Below, in pieces: positions 48,857 through 58,288 of a stretch of DNA of 64,000 bases; within the stretch, counting starts at the first letter, position 1, and each line of letters starts with the position of its first letter. Location of the stretch: contig NZ_CP025803.1 of NCBI RefSeq assembly GCF_003352065.1, positions 3,575,574-3,639,573 on the forward strand, written 5' to 3'. Origin of the DNA: Sulfitobacter sp. SK011 (GTDB taxonomy: Bacteria > Pseudomonadota > Alphaproteobacteria > Rhodobacterales > Rhodobacteraceae). The translations under genes and the position numbers were made by a program. Under the pieces are notes generated by a model. The model ran no database searches, was not told the DNA's origin, and saw nothing but the letters and a program-made list of their open reading frames with translations.

Positions 48857-48984
48857 TGATGCTCTCCTGTTTTGCCGATCTGGTTCAGGCACCACTGTTT
48901 CAGCGACAAAGCGTCAGTGTCGCCCAATGCCATTTTCGCGCCGAGGCCCCCGATCAATTCCTGCTCAAGATCAATCATGGCCAT
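48853..48984 (-). CDS. 43-residue microgene between permease and amidase
   Basis: Starts 2 bases after the permease stop (TGAGCATG) and ends in ATGA overlap with the amidase start, so it is coupled on both sides. It reads MAMIDLEQELIGGLGAKMAL, then GDTDALSLKQWCLNQIGKTG and a short tail. It is acidic at the N-terminus and helical, with one Cys, and has no signal or membrane span. No family is recognised. The position suggests an accessory or stability factor for the amidase, by loose analogy with GatC beside GatA; this is an inference. Confidence 0.7.
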   Translation of the reverse strand: MAMIDLEQELIGGLGAKMALGDTDALSLKQWCLNQIGKTGEHQ

Positions 48985-48986
48985 GC

Positions 48987-49886
48987 TCAGACATCCTTCA
49001 CTTCGCGCACATCCAGATAATCGCGCAGCCCGTCGCCGAGGAAATTGATGCTGAGGACCGTCAGCATGATCGCGGCACCCGGGAACAGGCCCAGCCACCA
49101 GGCCCGCGAGATAAAGCTGCGACCATCGGCCAGGATCAGTCCCCAGGTCGGCGTGTCGGCCTCGACACCGAGACCCAGAAACGACAGGCTGGCCTCGCCC
49201 AGAATGGCATAAGAGACGCTGACTGTTGCCTGTACGATGATCGGTGCCGCCGCGTTGGGCAGGATGTGCTGGGTCAGAATGCGAAAGTTCGAGGCCCCCG
49301 ACACACGCGCGGCATCGACGTATTGTTCCTCTTTCAGGGTCAGAACCATGCTCCGCGCGACGCGGGCAAAATCATCGAGGAAGGCCAAGGATATGGCGAT
49401 GATGACATTCAACAGCCCGGCCCCGAAAACGGCCACCAGATAGACCGCGATGATGAAATTCGGAAACGCCCACTGCAGGTCGATATAGCGCATGATCACG
49501 TAGTCGAGCCATCCACCGAAATACCCGGCGATCAGGCCCAGTGCCACGCCGAATACCAGCGCGATGGCGACTGTCGACACCCCGACAAACAGGGATATCT
49601 GCGTACCGTAGATCACTCTGCTCAACAGGTCGCGGCCCAAATCATCCGTACCCAATGGGAATTCCAGCGATGGCGGCATCAGCATGTCGAACAGCATCGC
49701 ATTCGGATCATGTGGTGCCAGCCACGGCCCTAGGAACGCAAAGACGGCAAAGATGCCCAGCACGATCAGGCCGAAGACGGCCTTCTTGTCGTACGCGATC
49801 TCGCGCAGGAAACCGGGACCGCGACGGAGGACAGGTTCTTGGGTACTGACCGTATCGGCACCGAAGGCTTTTGCGTATTTGCTCAC
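48987..49886 (-). CDS. Peptide-type ABC transporter permease (DppC-like)
   Basis: A 299-residue inner-membrane subunit: REIAYDKKAVFGLIVLGIFA, FPLGTDDLGRDLLSRVIYGT, RYIDLQWAFPNFIIAVYLVA, EAA loop AARVSGASNFRILTQHILPN and GEASLSFLGLGVEADTPTWG. The start overlaps the DppB-like stop by ATGA (49883-49886). Confidence 0.92.
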   Translation of the reverse strand: MSKYAKAFGADTVSTQEPVLRRGPGFLREIAYDKKAVFGLIVLGIFAVFAFLGPWLAPHDPNAMLFDMLMPPSLEFPLGTDDLGRDLLSRVIYGTQISLFVGVSTVAIALVFGVALGLIAGYFGGWLDYVIMRYIDLQWAFPNFIIAVYLVAVFGAGLLNVIIAISLAFLDDFARVARSMVLTLKEEQYVDAARVSGASNFRILTQHILPNAAAPIIVQATVSVSYAILGEASLSFLGLGVEADTPTWGLILADGRSFISRAWWLGLFPGAAIMLTVLSINFLGDGLRDYLDVREVKDV

Positions 49887-50833
49887 GATTGATACCTGAT
49901 GCGCGGATCAACGAGCGTGTAGAGAACGTCAACCAGCAGGTTGGAAAAAACGAAGATGGCGGAAACGATCAGGATAGCACCCTGAACGACCGGGTAATCG
50001 CGGTTCAGGATGCTTTGGATCAAAAGTCGCCCCAGACCTTTGATCGCGAAGACATTCTCGACCACGACAGCGCCCGACATCAGCAAGGCAAAGGCGATGC
50101 CGATCACCGTGATCACCGGGATCAGGGCGTTGGGGAAAGCGTGTCGCATGATCAAAGTGTACTCACTCAGCCCCTTTGCGCGCGCGACCTGCATGTATTC
50201 GGCATTGAGCACTTCCAGCATCGACGAGCGGATCATCCGCGCAACGATGGCCGAAAACGCAGTGCCGACAGCGATCGATGGCAGGATCAGATGGGAAAAC
50301 CATGGCCAGAAGCCCTCTGACAGCGGCACATAGCCGATGGCTGGCAGCCAGTGCAGGTTAGCGGCAAAGACGATGATCAGAAGGATCGCCAGCCAGAAAT
50401 CCGGCATGCTCAACCCCAGAAACGCCACGAAAGTCACCGCATAATCCAGCCCCGTATTCTTGCGGGTCGCAGCAATCAGACCGGCGGGTACGGCGATGAC
50501 GATCGCCACGAAGAACGATAAAAGGGCCAGTGAAAGAGTGCGCGGCAGGGATTCCGCGATCAACTGCCCGACTGGTACGCGACTGCCGTAGATCGAATTG
50601 CCCAGATCCCCCTGCACCGCATTCCAGAGCCATTTTCCGTATTGAACATACATCGGCTGGTCGAGACCGAGCTTGCGGCGGATCTCGTCCACTGCATCAG
50701 GGTCGCCGACATCGGCCAGCATGGCCGCAATCGGATCACCCGGCACAAGCCGCAGCATGAAGAACACAAGCGTCGCGACCACGAACATCACCAGGAGGGC
50801 CCCAAGCGTGCGTTTCAGTAGGTATCCGGTCAA
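49883..50833 (-). CDS. Peptide-type ABC transporter permease (DppB-like)
   Basis: A 316-residue subunit of DppB type: LLKRTLGALLVMFVVATLVF, RLVPGDPIAAMLADVGDPDA, LGLSMPDFWLAILLIIVFA, EAA loop ARAKGLSEYTLIMRHAFPNA and NRDYPVVQGAILIVSA ... VDPRIRYQS. It is separated from the binding-protein gene by 83 bases that contain a hairpin at 50858-50886. Confidence 0.92.
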   Translation of the reverse strand: MTGYLLKRTLGALLVMFVVATLVFFMLRLVPGDPIAAMLADVGDPDAVDEIRRKLGLDQPMYVQYGKWLWNAVQGDLGNSIYGSRVPVGQLIAESLPRTLSLALLSFFVAIVIAVPAGLIAATRKNTGLDYAVTFVAFLGLSMPDFWLAILLIIVFAANLHWLPAIGYVPLSEGFWPWFSHLILPSIAVGTAFSAIVARMIRSSMLEVLNAEYMQVARAKGLSEYTLIMRHAFPNALIPVITVIGIAFALLMSGAVVVENVFAIKGLGRLLIQSILNRDYPVVQGAILIVSAIFVFSNLLVDVLYTLVDPRIRYQS

Positions 50834-50857
50834 GGCCGCCTCCGTTGTTGAGTGTTT

Positions 50858-50886
50858 GGTCCGGGCAAGATCGTCTCGCCCGAACC
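50858..50886 (-). terminator. Second hairpin between binding-protein and permease genes
   Basis: Arms GGTCCGGGC and GCCCGAACC pair over 9 positions (one wobble on the transcribed strand) with an 11-base loop, 30 bases after the binding-protein stop. No strong T-run, so it is probably a partial attenuator or stabilising stem. Confidence 0.65.
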
Positions 50887-50916
50887 GGATGCGGGATAGC
50901 GCCGCGTGTCAGCGGA

Positions 50917-52716
50917 TCACGACTTGAACGACACCCGGTCAAGGTCGACCAGTCCGGGGATCCGGCTCTGCTCAGGGAAGTCCAGGTTGGCGCTGTGAAC
51001 CAGGATGTCCGAAGGGTGATAGCTGAACACCGAGGCCACCTTGTCAGAGGTGATCTTGTTGGCCTGCTGGACCAGTGCCTTGCGCTTCTCCGGATCGGCC
51101 TCCACACTTTGCTGGTCGACGAGACTGTCGACTTCACTGTCCGAGAAGTAACCGAAGGGCATTTTGTCCTTGTCGCGTTTACGCCCGTTGAATTTGGATG
51201 CGGTCTGCATCCAGTCCACCAGACCATCATCGGGGTCAAAGTCACCACCACTGCCCGATGTCCGCAGGTCCCATGTCATCGCATCGAACTCTTCAACATT
51301 GACGGTCCATTCCTTGGTATCCAGCTCAACCGTGATGCCCAAGTTCTCCTTCAGGATGGAGGCGGCGACCTGCGCCTCGCGGCGTCCCGTCGGCGTGCAG
51401 GTCAACCTCAGGGTCGGAAACCCCTCCCCGCCGGGATAGCCCGCATCCGCCATCAACTGCCGTGCGCCTTCGGGGTCAAACCGCTGGTTACTGGTTTCGG
51501 AAATCGCCTCGTCGTAGTAAAAGCCCATGGCCGGATTGATCGTGCCAAAGGCCGGCGTTCCGCGTCCGAAATGGGCGATCTTGAGAAAGCGATCCCGATC
51601 AAACGCCTTGGCGATTGCCAGACGCACCATGAAGCCTTTTTCCTTCATCAGTTCGGACAGGGGCTTGTTGAAATCCGACACCGTCATATTCTCGTGCCAT
51701 GGGTTGATCCAGATTGACTGGAAGCCCGGACCGGGTGTTTCGTCCACCACCAGATCGGGATTGGCCACAAACCGGTCCACCAGTTCGCTGGGAACCGGAT
51801 TGCCGCCGATCAGCTGGATGTCGCCGGATTCCAATGCTGCGGCCAGCGGTTCGGCATCGCTGATCGGTTTGATGATGACCTTGTCCAGCTTCGGGCGCTC
51901 AGGGTCATAGTAGTTCTCGAATTTCTCAAGCACGACGCCCTGACCGAGCTGGTGCTCGACCACCTTGAACGGACCTGTGCCTACCGGTGCCATCCCGTAG
52001 TCCGAATTGCCCATCTCCTCGAGCGCACGGCCGCTGACGATGGTCATGGCCCGACCGCTGGAGCGTTCCAACGTCTTGGTCAGGAACGAGGCCTGAGGCT
52101 TGGCCAGCGTGAACTTGACCTCAAGATCGTTGAGCTTCTCAAGCCCGGTCACATTACTCAAGACCCGAGAATGGATCGATTTTTCGGGATCTTTCGACCG
52201 GTTGTAGGTGTAAAGAACGTCGTCAGCCGTAAAGGCATCTCCGTTGTGGAAAGTCACGCCCTCGCGCAGTTTGAAGACGTACTGCGTGCCGTCGGCGGAG
52301 ACCTCCCAGCCCTCGGCAAGATCGCCTTCGGCAACCAGATCCCGATTGATGTGCATCAGACCGCTCAGCACATTTGACATGATCTGGAATTGTACCACCT
52401 GATTGATCTGGGCGGGGTCAAGCGTGACAATCTGGCCCACACCGGACCACCCGCAGGTCAGAGTGCCGCCCGGGGTACCCGCGGCTTGGGCACCGCGGAT
52501 CAGGCCACCGGCCGGCAGCATGTTTGCAGCGGTCAGCGTGCCCGCCGCCGCCATCAGGCGCAGCACCGCACGACGTTTCAATTTGGGACCCGACATGTCG
52601 TCCCGGGACAGCCCGAACATCGGATCACGACGGTCAAAATCATAGGCGTCAGATAGCTCTGTGTCGAATTTTGCCCTCTGCGTCTGGGTCAGGTTTTTAT
52701 ATGTATTGTCATCCAT
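50917..52716 (-). CDS. Extracellular solute-binding protein family 5, long N-terminus with Tat motif
   Basis: A 599-residue peptide-type receptor. About 45 charged residues precede the twin-arginine segment KRRAVLRLMAAAGTLTA, an extension seen in Roseobacter-group homologues. Family blocks are GGTLTCGWSGVGQIVTLDPA, FKLREGVTFHNGDAFTADD and QVAASILKENLGITVELD. It lies between the two ATPase genes and the permeases, so this operon runs ATPase-ATPase-receptor-permease-permease-microgene-amidase. Confidence 0.9.
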   Translation of the reverse strand: MDDNTYKNLTQTQRAKFDTELSDAYDFDRRDPMFGLSRDDMSGPKLKRRAVLRLMAAAGTLTAANMLPAGGLIRGAQAAGTPGGTLTCGWSGVGQIVTLDPAQINQVVQFQIMSNVLSGLMHINRDLVAEGDLAEGWEVSADGTQYVFKLREGVTFHNGDAFTADDVLYTYNRSKDPEKSIHSRVLSNVTGLEKLNDLEVKFTLAKPQASFLTKTLERSSGRAMTIVSGRALEEMGNSDYGMAPVGTGPFKVVEHQLGQGVVLEKFENYYDPERPKLDKVIIKPISDAEPLAAALESGDIQLIGGNPVPSELVDRFVANPDLVVDETPGPGFQSIWINPWHENMTVSDFNKPLSELMKEKGFMVRLAIAKAFDRDRFLKIAHFGRGTPAFGTINPAMGFYYDEAISETSNQRFDPEGARQLMADAGYPGGEGFPTLRLTCTPTGRREAQVAASILKENLGITVELDTKEWTVNVEEFDAMTWDLRTSGSGGDFDPDDGLVDWMQTASKFNGRKRDKDKMPFGYFSDSEVDSLVDQQSVEADPEKRKALVQQANKITSDKVASVFSYHPSDILVHSANLDFPEQSRIPGLVDLDRVSFKS

Positions 52717-52758
52717 TTTAGATCTCCCTTTTGGTTATGGTATTTTGGTTTTGAACGC

Positions 52759-53775
52759 TCATGCAAAGGGGCAGGCCACCTTGCGACCGTCGTCAGTGAA
52801 AATGGTCTTGGGAACATCCACCCGACAGCTGTCACGGGCTTTTGGGCAGCGCGGGTGGAACACACAGCCAGACGGCGGATTCATCGGGCTGGGCACCTCG
52901 CCAGAGACAAAGCTGTGCGGGCGTTTTTGCTCGATCTCGGGGTCCGGTACCGGCACCGCGTCCAGCAGGGCCCGCGTATAGGGATGCCGGGGATCGGAAA
53001 AGATCGCGTCACAATCGCCGATTTCAACAATCTTGCCCAGATACATGACGGCGACCCGGTGACAGATATGGCGCACCACGCTCAGATCGTGTCCGATGAA
53101 AAGATAGGTCAGCCCAAACTCTTCGCGCAGGTCTTCCAGCAGGCGGATGATCTGCGCCTGGATTGACACATCGAGCGCGGAAACCGCCTCATCACAGACG
53201 ATAAATTCTGGGCGCAGGGCAAGCGCCCGGGCGATCCCGACGCGCTGACGTTGTCCACCGGACATTTCGTGCGGATAGCGATCTGCAAGGTTGGCGGGCA
53301 GACCGCAAAGCGCGAGCAATTCCTTGACGCGCCGCGCCCGACCCACAAAGTTCATGCCCCGGTCGTGGATGCGTATCGGTTCCGCGATGATATCGCCCAC
53401 AGACATGCGCGGGTTGAGTGAACTGAACGGGTCCTGAAACACTGCCTGCACCTGACGCCGGTAATGCAATGCCGCACTGCCGGCCATACCGGCAATCTGG
53501 TGTCCGTCGAACTTGATCTGGCCTTCGGTCGGCGTTTCCAGGCGCAACAAACACCGTCCAATGGTGGTCTTGCCGCACCCGGATTCACCAACCAGCCCAA
53601 GGGTTTCGCCACGGTGGATGTCAAAACTGGCACCATCAACGGCCTTCACATGCCCCACGGTTTTTTCGAAGATCGTGCCCTTGCGCACCGGAAAATGCAC
53701 CTTGAGGTTTTCGACCTCAATCAACTTGTCCTGGGCCCCTTGGGACGGGGCGATGGCTACGGCGCTATTGGTCAT
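52759..53775 (-). CDS. Peptide-type ABC transporter ATPase (DppF-like)
   Basis: A 338-residue ATPase with Walker A GESGCGKT, signature MSGGQRQR, Walker [15 protein letters not shown] and the oligopeptide-family C-terminal cysteine region [14 protein letters not shown], which can hold an Fe-S or metal site. ATG 53775 overlaps the DppD-like stop by ATGA. It is the second gene of the operon. Confidence 0.93.
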   Translation of the reverse strand: MTNSAVAIAPSQGAQDKLIEVENLKVHFPVRKGTIFEKTVGHVKAVDGASFDIHRGETLGLVGESGCGKTTIGRCLLRLETPTEGQIKFDGHQIAGMAGSAALHYRRQVQAVFQDPFSSLNPRMSVGDIIAEPIRIHDRGMNFVGRARRVKELLALCGLPANLADRYPHEMSGGQRQRVGIARALALRPEFIVCDEAVSALDVSIQAQIIRLLEDLREEFGLTYLFIGHDLSVVRHICHRVAVMYLGKIVEIGDCDAIFSDPRHPYTRALLDAVPVPDPEIEQKRPHSFVSGEVPSPMNPPSGCVFHPRCPKARDSCRVDVPKTIFTDDGRKVACPFA

Positions 53776-54764
53776 GCCGCAGTCTCCTGATGGAGGGCAT
53801 CGACTTCCCAGCAAGCCGAGCTGTGGGCATCGCTGATATCGATCATCGGTGGTGTTTCGGCGCGACATCGGGCCGTCGCAAAACGGCACCGCGGCTCGAA
53901 GGCACAGCCGGGACCCAGATCTGCGAGGTCCGGCGGGCTGCCCGGGATCGGCTCGATCTGCGTGCCGCGCACCTGATCCAACCGGGGAACGGAATTGAGA
54001 AGTCCGAGTGTATAGGGATGGCTGGGGTTCGCATAAAGCGCAGCGGCGATCCCGGTTTCGACGATTTTTCCGGCGTACATGACATTTACGCGGTGCGCAT
54101 AGCGCGCAACGATCCCAAGATTATGCGTGATGATAACCAGCGCAACACCCATCTCCCGACAGAGGTCCTTCATCAGAGACAGCACCTGCGCCTGAACCGT
54201 CACGTCCAAAGCCGTTGTCGGCTCGTCCGCCAGTATCAGTTTTGGATAACAAGACAGGGCCATCGCGATCATCACACGTTGGCGCATGCCTCCGCTCAGT
54301 TGATGCGGGTATTGGCTCAGACGTCCTTCAGGGTCTGATATGCCGACTTTCTCTAATAGTTCAACGCCGCGCGCATTCGCCTCTTTTTGTGACATATTCA
54401 GGTGCAGCTTCATCGCCTCGGTCAGCTGACGCCCAATCGAGATGACCGGATTCAACGAGGTCATTGGTTCCTGAAACACCATCGCAATTTCTTTGCCGCG
54501 CACGTCCCGGATCGATTTGTCGTCCAAGCCCAGCAGGTCAATGTCGTCAAAGGCAATCGACCCGGAAACGATCTTACCCGGCGGACTTGGAATCAACCCA
54601 AGGATCGCGCGGGCACCCACCGACTTACCACTTCCCGACTCGCCTACGATCGCAACGATTTCACCGGGTGCAACCGAATAGGAAATGCCGTTGACGGCCT
54701 GAACCACGCCTTCAGGCGTGCGAAATTCAACTACCAGATCCTTGATTACAAGCAAGTCTTTCAA
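53772..54764 (-). CDS. Peptide-type ABC transporter ATPase (DppD-like)
   Basis: A 330-residue ATPase: Walker A GESGSGKS, signature LSGGMRQR, Walker [15 protein letters not shown], and the C-terminal cysteine region [14 protein letters not shown]. It is the first gene of the long minus-strand operon, transcribed away from the GntR-type gene across a 179-base promoter region with a palindrome. Confidence 0.93.
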   Translation of the reverse strand: MKDLLVIKDLVVEFRTPEGVVQAVNGISYSVAPGEIVAIVGESGSGKSVGARAILGLIPSPPGKIVSGSIAFDDIDLLGLDDKSIRDVRGKEIAMVFQEPMTSLNPVISIGRQLTEAMKLHLNMSQKEANARGVELLEKVGISDPEGRLSQYPHQLSGGMRQRVMIAMALSCYPKLILADEPTTALDVTVQAQVLSLMKDLCREMGVALVIITHNLGIVARYAHRVNVMYAGKIVETGIAAALYANPSHPYTLGLLNSVPRLDQVRGTQIEPIPGSPPDLADLGPGCAFEPRCRFATARCRAETPPMIDISDAHSSACWEVDALHQETAA

Positions 54765-54890
54765 GTTTAGGCCTCGCTATTGGAAACGCCGGGTATCGGT
54801 GAGCGCCGTCCGTAGTATTTTGGCAAATCACCGTTTTTTTGTCTTCAATACGGTTGACCGTAGCCACGTTTTCCTATCCTGTAAACTAAT

Positions 54891-54904
54891 TATCGATATC
54901 GATA
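54891..54904. promoter_or_regulatory. Perfect palindrome, candidate GntR-type operator
   Basis: TATCGATATCGATA is its own reverse complement; an overlapping GATATCGATATC continues to 54906. It lies between the divergent dppD-like and GntR-type genes, 40 bases before the regulator start. Binding by the regulator is an inference. Confidence 0.55.
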
Positions 54905-54943
54905 TCTATAGATTCAGTTTGATACAACAATGGGCGAGTTCAC

Positions 54944-55639
54944 GTGGACCTGACGAAAAATTCTTCGCTTGGACAAAGCTTAGTACCCTGGAAAACCAAG
55001 GGTGACGCTTTGTTTCACGAAATCCGCCGCGCGATCCTCTTGCGCGAAATTCAGGCAGGCGAGACGCTTTCTGAGCCACAAATCGGAAGCAAATTTAACT
55101 TTTCGCAGGGTACAGTGCGCGAGGCGTTGATGCGTTTGCAGGAAGAAGGCCTTGTGCAGAGGCGCGGCTATCATGGCACGACCGTGACACGCAGCTCGCT
55201 GATCGAAGGCGTGCAAATGGCAGAGATCCGCATCAAACTAGAGATGGAGGGCGTCCGCCATGCCACCGATGGGTTAACCGAAGATGATTTCGCAGAGCTT
55301 CAGGACTGCTTGTCGCGTATGGACGCCGCCGCCAAACAAGGCGATTCCTATGCGCTCAGCGAGCTTGATCGCAAATTCCATCTAACATTGTTTCGACACT
55401 CTAGCATGAACGCACTCGAACCGATCCTGACACGCTGCATGTTGCACATGCATTTGCGAACTTTTGGTCACTCAAAACCCGCGAAACGGGCTGTCACGCC
55501 AACTGAGGCACATCAGCCAATCCTTGACGCCCTACAAGGCCGGAACGCAGATGATGCCGCTGCAGCGTTGCGCGACCACATCAACCTAACGATCAGCCTC
55601 TGGTCGCCACCCCTAAAATCCGCAATGGATTCCCGGTGA
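54944..55639 (+). CDS. GntR/FCD (FadR-like) transcriptional regulator
   Basis: A 231-residue regulator. The N-terminal winged HTH carries ILLREIQAGETLSEPQIGSK and SQGTVREALMRLQEEGLVQ; the C-terminal FCD helical domain has the metal-site pattern ELDRKFHLTLFRHSSM ... EAHQPILDALQGRN ... LRDHINLTI. The start is GTG 54944. It is divergent from the peptide transporter and leads ggt, acetamidase 2 and the Gfo/Idh gene; it likely controls both arms in response to a small acid or amide. Confidence 0.87.
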   Translation: MDLTKNSSLGQSLVPWKTKGDALFHEIRRAILLREIQAGETLSEPQIGSKFNFSQGTVREALMRLQEEGLVQRRGYHGTTVTRSSLIEGVQMAEIRIKLEMEGVRHATDGLTEDDFAELQDCLSRMDAAAKQGDSYALSELDRKFHLTLFRHSSMNALEPILTRCMLHMHLRTFGHSKPAKRAVTPTEAHQPILDALQGRNADDAAAALRDHINLTISLWSPPLKSAMDSR

Positions 55640-55699
55640 GACACTCGCCCTGAGGCCGTCGAATGCAGCCGCAGGACAACATTTGGAAAGGTCAATTTG

Positions 55700-57295
55700 A
55701 TGCAATTGCGTTCTTCGCACATTTATCCGTCACGCCGCTCGGCCGTCTTGGCAGACAACATCGTTTCGACCTCTCAACCGCTGGCAGCGCAGGCTGGTCT
55801 TTCAATGCTGGCGCACGGCGGCAATGCCGCAGATGCGGCAGTGGCCACTGCGATCACGCTCACTGTAGTGGAGCCGACGGGCAACGGCGTGGGATCAGAC
55901 GCGTTCGCTATTCTTTGGGATGGCAAGCAGCTGCATGGGCTAAACGCATCGGGTCGTGCCCCGGCTGCCTGGTCGCTCGACAAATTTTCCGGACGCGATG
56001 AAATGCCCATGCATGGCTGGGATAGCGTGACAGTGCCCGGTGCGGTGTCCGCCTGGGTCGAATTATCACAGAAATTCGGCTCACTCCCATTTGAAACCCT
56101 GTTTGAGCCTGCCATCGGCTATGCCGAGCGCGGATTTCCTGTCTCGCCAAAAATCGCGCAGTTATGGGAACGCGGCGGTGAGAAACTGCACGACCAGCCG
56201 GGGTTTGCCGAAAACTTTCTGCCGGACGGGAAGGCCCCCCGCGCTGGAGAGCGGTATGCCAATCGTGCCCTTGCCCGCAGCCTGCGCCTGATTGCCGAAA
56301 CAAAAGGCGCGGCCTTCTACCAGGGCGAACTTGCCGAAGCCATGATCGCCTTCTCGGAGGCCAATGCCGGCGTGATGACCCTTGATGACCTTGCCGCGCA
56401 TCGCGCTGATTGGTGCGGCACGATCTCGAAAGGATTTGGAGACGCGGCGTTGCACGAAATCCCCCCGAATGGACAGGGTATCGCGGCGCTGATGGGGCTG
56501 GGCATTCTGGAACACACCGACATTCGCGATCTTGACGCTGATGACCCGCGCGCCATGCATCTTCAGATTGAAGCAATGAAGCTCGCTCTTGCCGACACTG
56601 AGAAATTTGTAGGCGACATTGCCCACATGGCACAGGTTTCCGCCGCAGACATGCTGGACGATGGCTATCTGGCCGAGCGGGCAAAGCTGATTGATCCGTT
56701 GCGGGCCCAGGATTTTGGCGCGGGTGCGCCCAAAAGCGGGGGCACTGTCTATCTGACAACCGCCGACGCGTCGGGCATGATGGTGTCTTTCATTCAGTCG
56801 AACTATGCCGGGTTTGGATCAGGCGTGGCAGTGCCCAAAACGGGTATCCACCTACAAAACCGCGGTTGGGGCTTCTCCCTTGATCCCAATAGCCCAAATG
56901 TTGTGGGCCCTGGGAAGCGGCCGTTTCACACGATCATCCCCGGTTTCCTGATGGGAAAAACGCAACCTATCATGAGTTTTGGCGTTATGGGTGGCCCGAT
57001 GCAGGCGCAGGGGCACCTGCAAATGGTGCTGCGCACCCAGCTTTGGGGGCAGGATCCGCAAATGGCCGCTGATGCCCCACGCTGGCGGGTGACCGAAGGA
57101 CTTGGTGTAGCCTGCGAGACGACGCTGCCTTCACGCACTCTTGAAACGCTCGCAGGGCTCGGACATTCGCTGGCAATGGAAGAGCCGGATACAGCATTTG
57201 GCTTTGGCGGTGCCCAGTTGATCCATCGTCTTGCGGGCGGCGGGTATGCAGGAGGCTCTGACCCGCGCAAAGACGGCGCAGCGGTCGGGTTTTGA
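55700..57295 (+). CDS. ggt: Gamma-glutamyltransferase family protein
   Basis: A 531-residue Ntn hydrolase acting on gamma-glutamyl or related amides. AADAAVATAITLTVVEPTGN is the family N-terminal block. The autoprocessing site is SGGT-VYLTTADASGMMVS with Thr349 as expected nucleophile, followed by QSNYAGFGSGVAV and MGGPMQAQGHLQM. No signal peptide is visible, so it appears cytoplasmic, unlike enteric Ggt. ATG 55700 has GGAAAGG upstream. It follows the GntR-type gene by 60 bases. Confidence 0.9.
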   Translation: MQLRSSHIYPSRRSAVLADNIVSTSQPLAAQAGLSMLAHGGNAADAAVATAITLTVVEPTGNGVGSDAFAILWDGKQLHGLNASGRAPAAWSLDKFSGRDEMPMHGWDSVTVPGAVSAWVELSQKFGSLPFETLFEPAIGYAERGFPVSPKIAQLWERGGEKLHDQPGFAENFLPDGKAPRAGERYANRALARSLRLIAETKGAAFYQGELAEAMIAFSEANAGVMTLDDLAAHRADWCGTISKGFGDAALHEIPPNGQGIAALMGLGILEHTDIRDLDADDPRAMHLQIEAMKLALADTEKFVGDIAHMAQVSAADMLDDGYLAERAKLIDPLRAQDFGAGAPKSGGTVYLTTADASGMMVSFIQSNYAGFGSGVAVPKTGIHLQNRGWGFSLDPNSPNVVGPGKRPFHTIIPGFLMGKTQPIMSFGVMGGPMQAQGHLQMVLRTQLWGQDPQMAADAPRWRVTEGLGVACETTLPSRTLETLAGLGHSLAMEEPDTAFGFGGAQLIHRLAGGGYAGGSDPRKDGAAVGF

Positions 57296-57326
57296 TCTGT
57301 TCAGATAATAGCGCAAGGTCGACATC

Positions 57327-58277
57327 ATGATCCACCGACTTAAAGCCAGTCCCGAAACCTGTGCATGGGGATATTTCGACGCCACTGTTGCCCCTGCTCT
57401 GGAAATTCAAAGCGGTGAAACGATTGTCATAGAGACGGTATCGGGCGGGCCCGATCAAATTCCGCCAACGGATGCCGGGTTTCACATCCCACCTGAGCTT
57501 TTGGACATCCATGCGCGTTCGCATCGTCAGGTGCCGGGGCACATCCTGACCGGGCCGGTGGCCGTGGCCGGGGCGAAACCCGGGCATGTTCTGGAGGTTC
57601 AGATCCTCGATATCCAACTGCGCCAGGACTGGGGTTGGAACATGATACGGCCATTGGCAGGAACATTGCCCGATGACTTTCAAACCGGTCGCATAGTCAC
57701 GATCCCGCTGGACCAGGACACAATGACGGCAGAGCTGCAATGGGGGCTCGCGCTGCCGCTGAAGCCGTTCTTCGGCGTGATGGGAGTGGCACCACCGACG
57801 AACTGGGGTCGGGTTTCGACAATCCAGCCGCGGGCGCACGGCGGAAATATAGACAACAAGGAGCTGGTGGCCGGCACAACACTTTACCTGCCGATTTTCA
57901 CCGAAGGCGCGATGTTCTCGTGCGGAGACGGTCATGGCGTACAGGGCGATGGCGAGGTCTGCGTAACGGCGATTGAAACGGCTCTGGAAGGCACGTTCCG
58001 GCTCACCGTTCGCGACGATATGCCGATCTACTTTCCGCGCGCCAAGACCCCGACGCACCTAATTACCATGGGCATGCACGAGGATTTGGACCGCTGTGTT
58101 GAAATGGCGCTGAGGGACATGATTGTCTGGATCACCGATCGCACCGGGCTCAGCCGCGAAGACGCCTACATGCTGTGTTCGCTTGCAGGCGATTTGCGGG
58201 TGACGCAAACCGTGAATGGCAACAAAGGCATTCACATGATGATGCAGACTGCATTGCTGGACGGGAAAACCCAATGA
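57327..58277 (+). CDS. Acetamidase/formamidase family hydrolase, copy 2
   Basis: A 316-residue FmdA/AmdA-type amidase. Motifs are GHILTGPVAVAGAKPGHVLE, PFFGVMGVAPPTNWGRVS, HGGNIDNKELVAGTTLYLP and GDGHGVQGDGEVCVTAIE, where copy 1 has DTHAAQGDGEVC. It is only moderately similar to copy 1, so the two probably act on different amides. It lies between ggt and the Gfo/Idh gene, cytoplasmic. Confidence 0.9.
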   Translation: MIHRLKASPETCAWGYFDATVAPALEIQSGETIVIETVSGGPDQIPPTDAGFHIPPELLDIHARSHRQVPGHILTGPVAVAGAKPGHVLEVQILDIQLRQDWGWNMIRPLAGTLPDDFQTGRIVTIPLDQDTMTAELQWGLALPLKPFFGVMGVAPPTNWGRVSTIQPRAHGGNIDNKELVAGTTLYLPIFTEGAMFSCGDGHGVQGDGEVCVTAIETALEGTFRLTVRDDMPIYFPRAKTPTHLITMGMHEDLDRCVEMALRDMIVWITDRTGLSREDAYMLCSLAGDLRVTQTVNGNKGIHMMMQTALLDGKTQ

Positions 58278-58288
58278 AGGAAGGCAAC

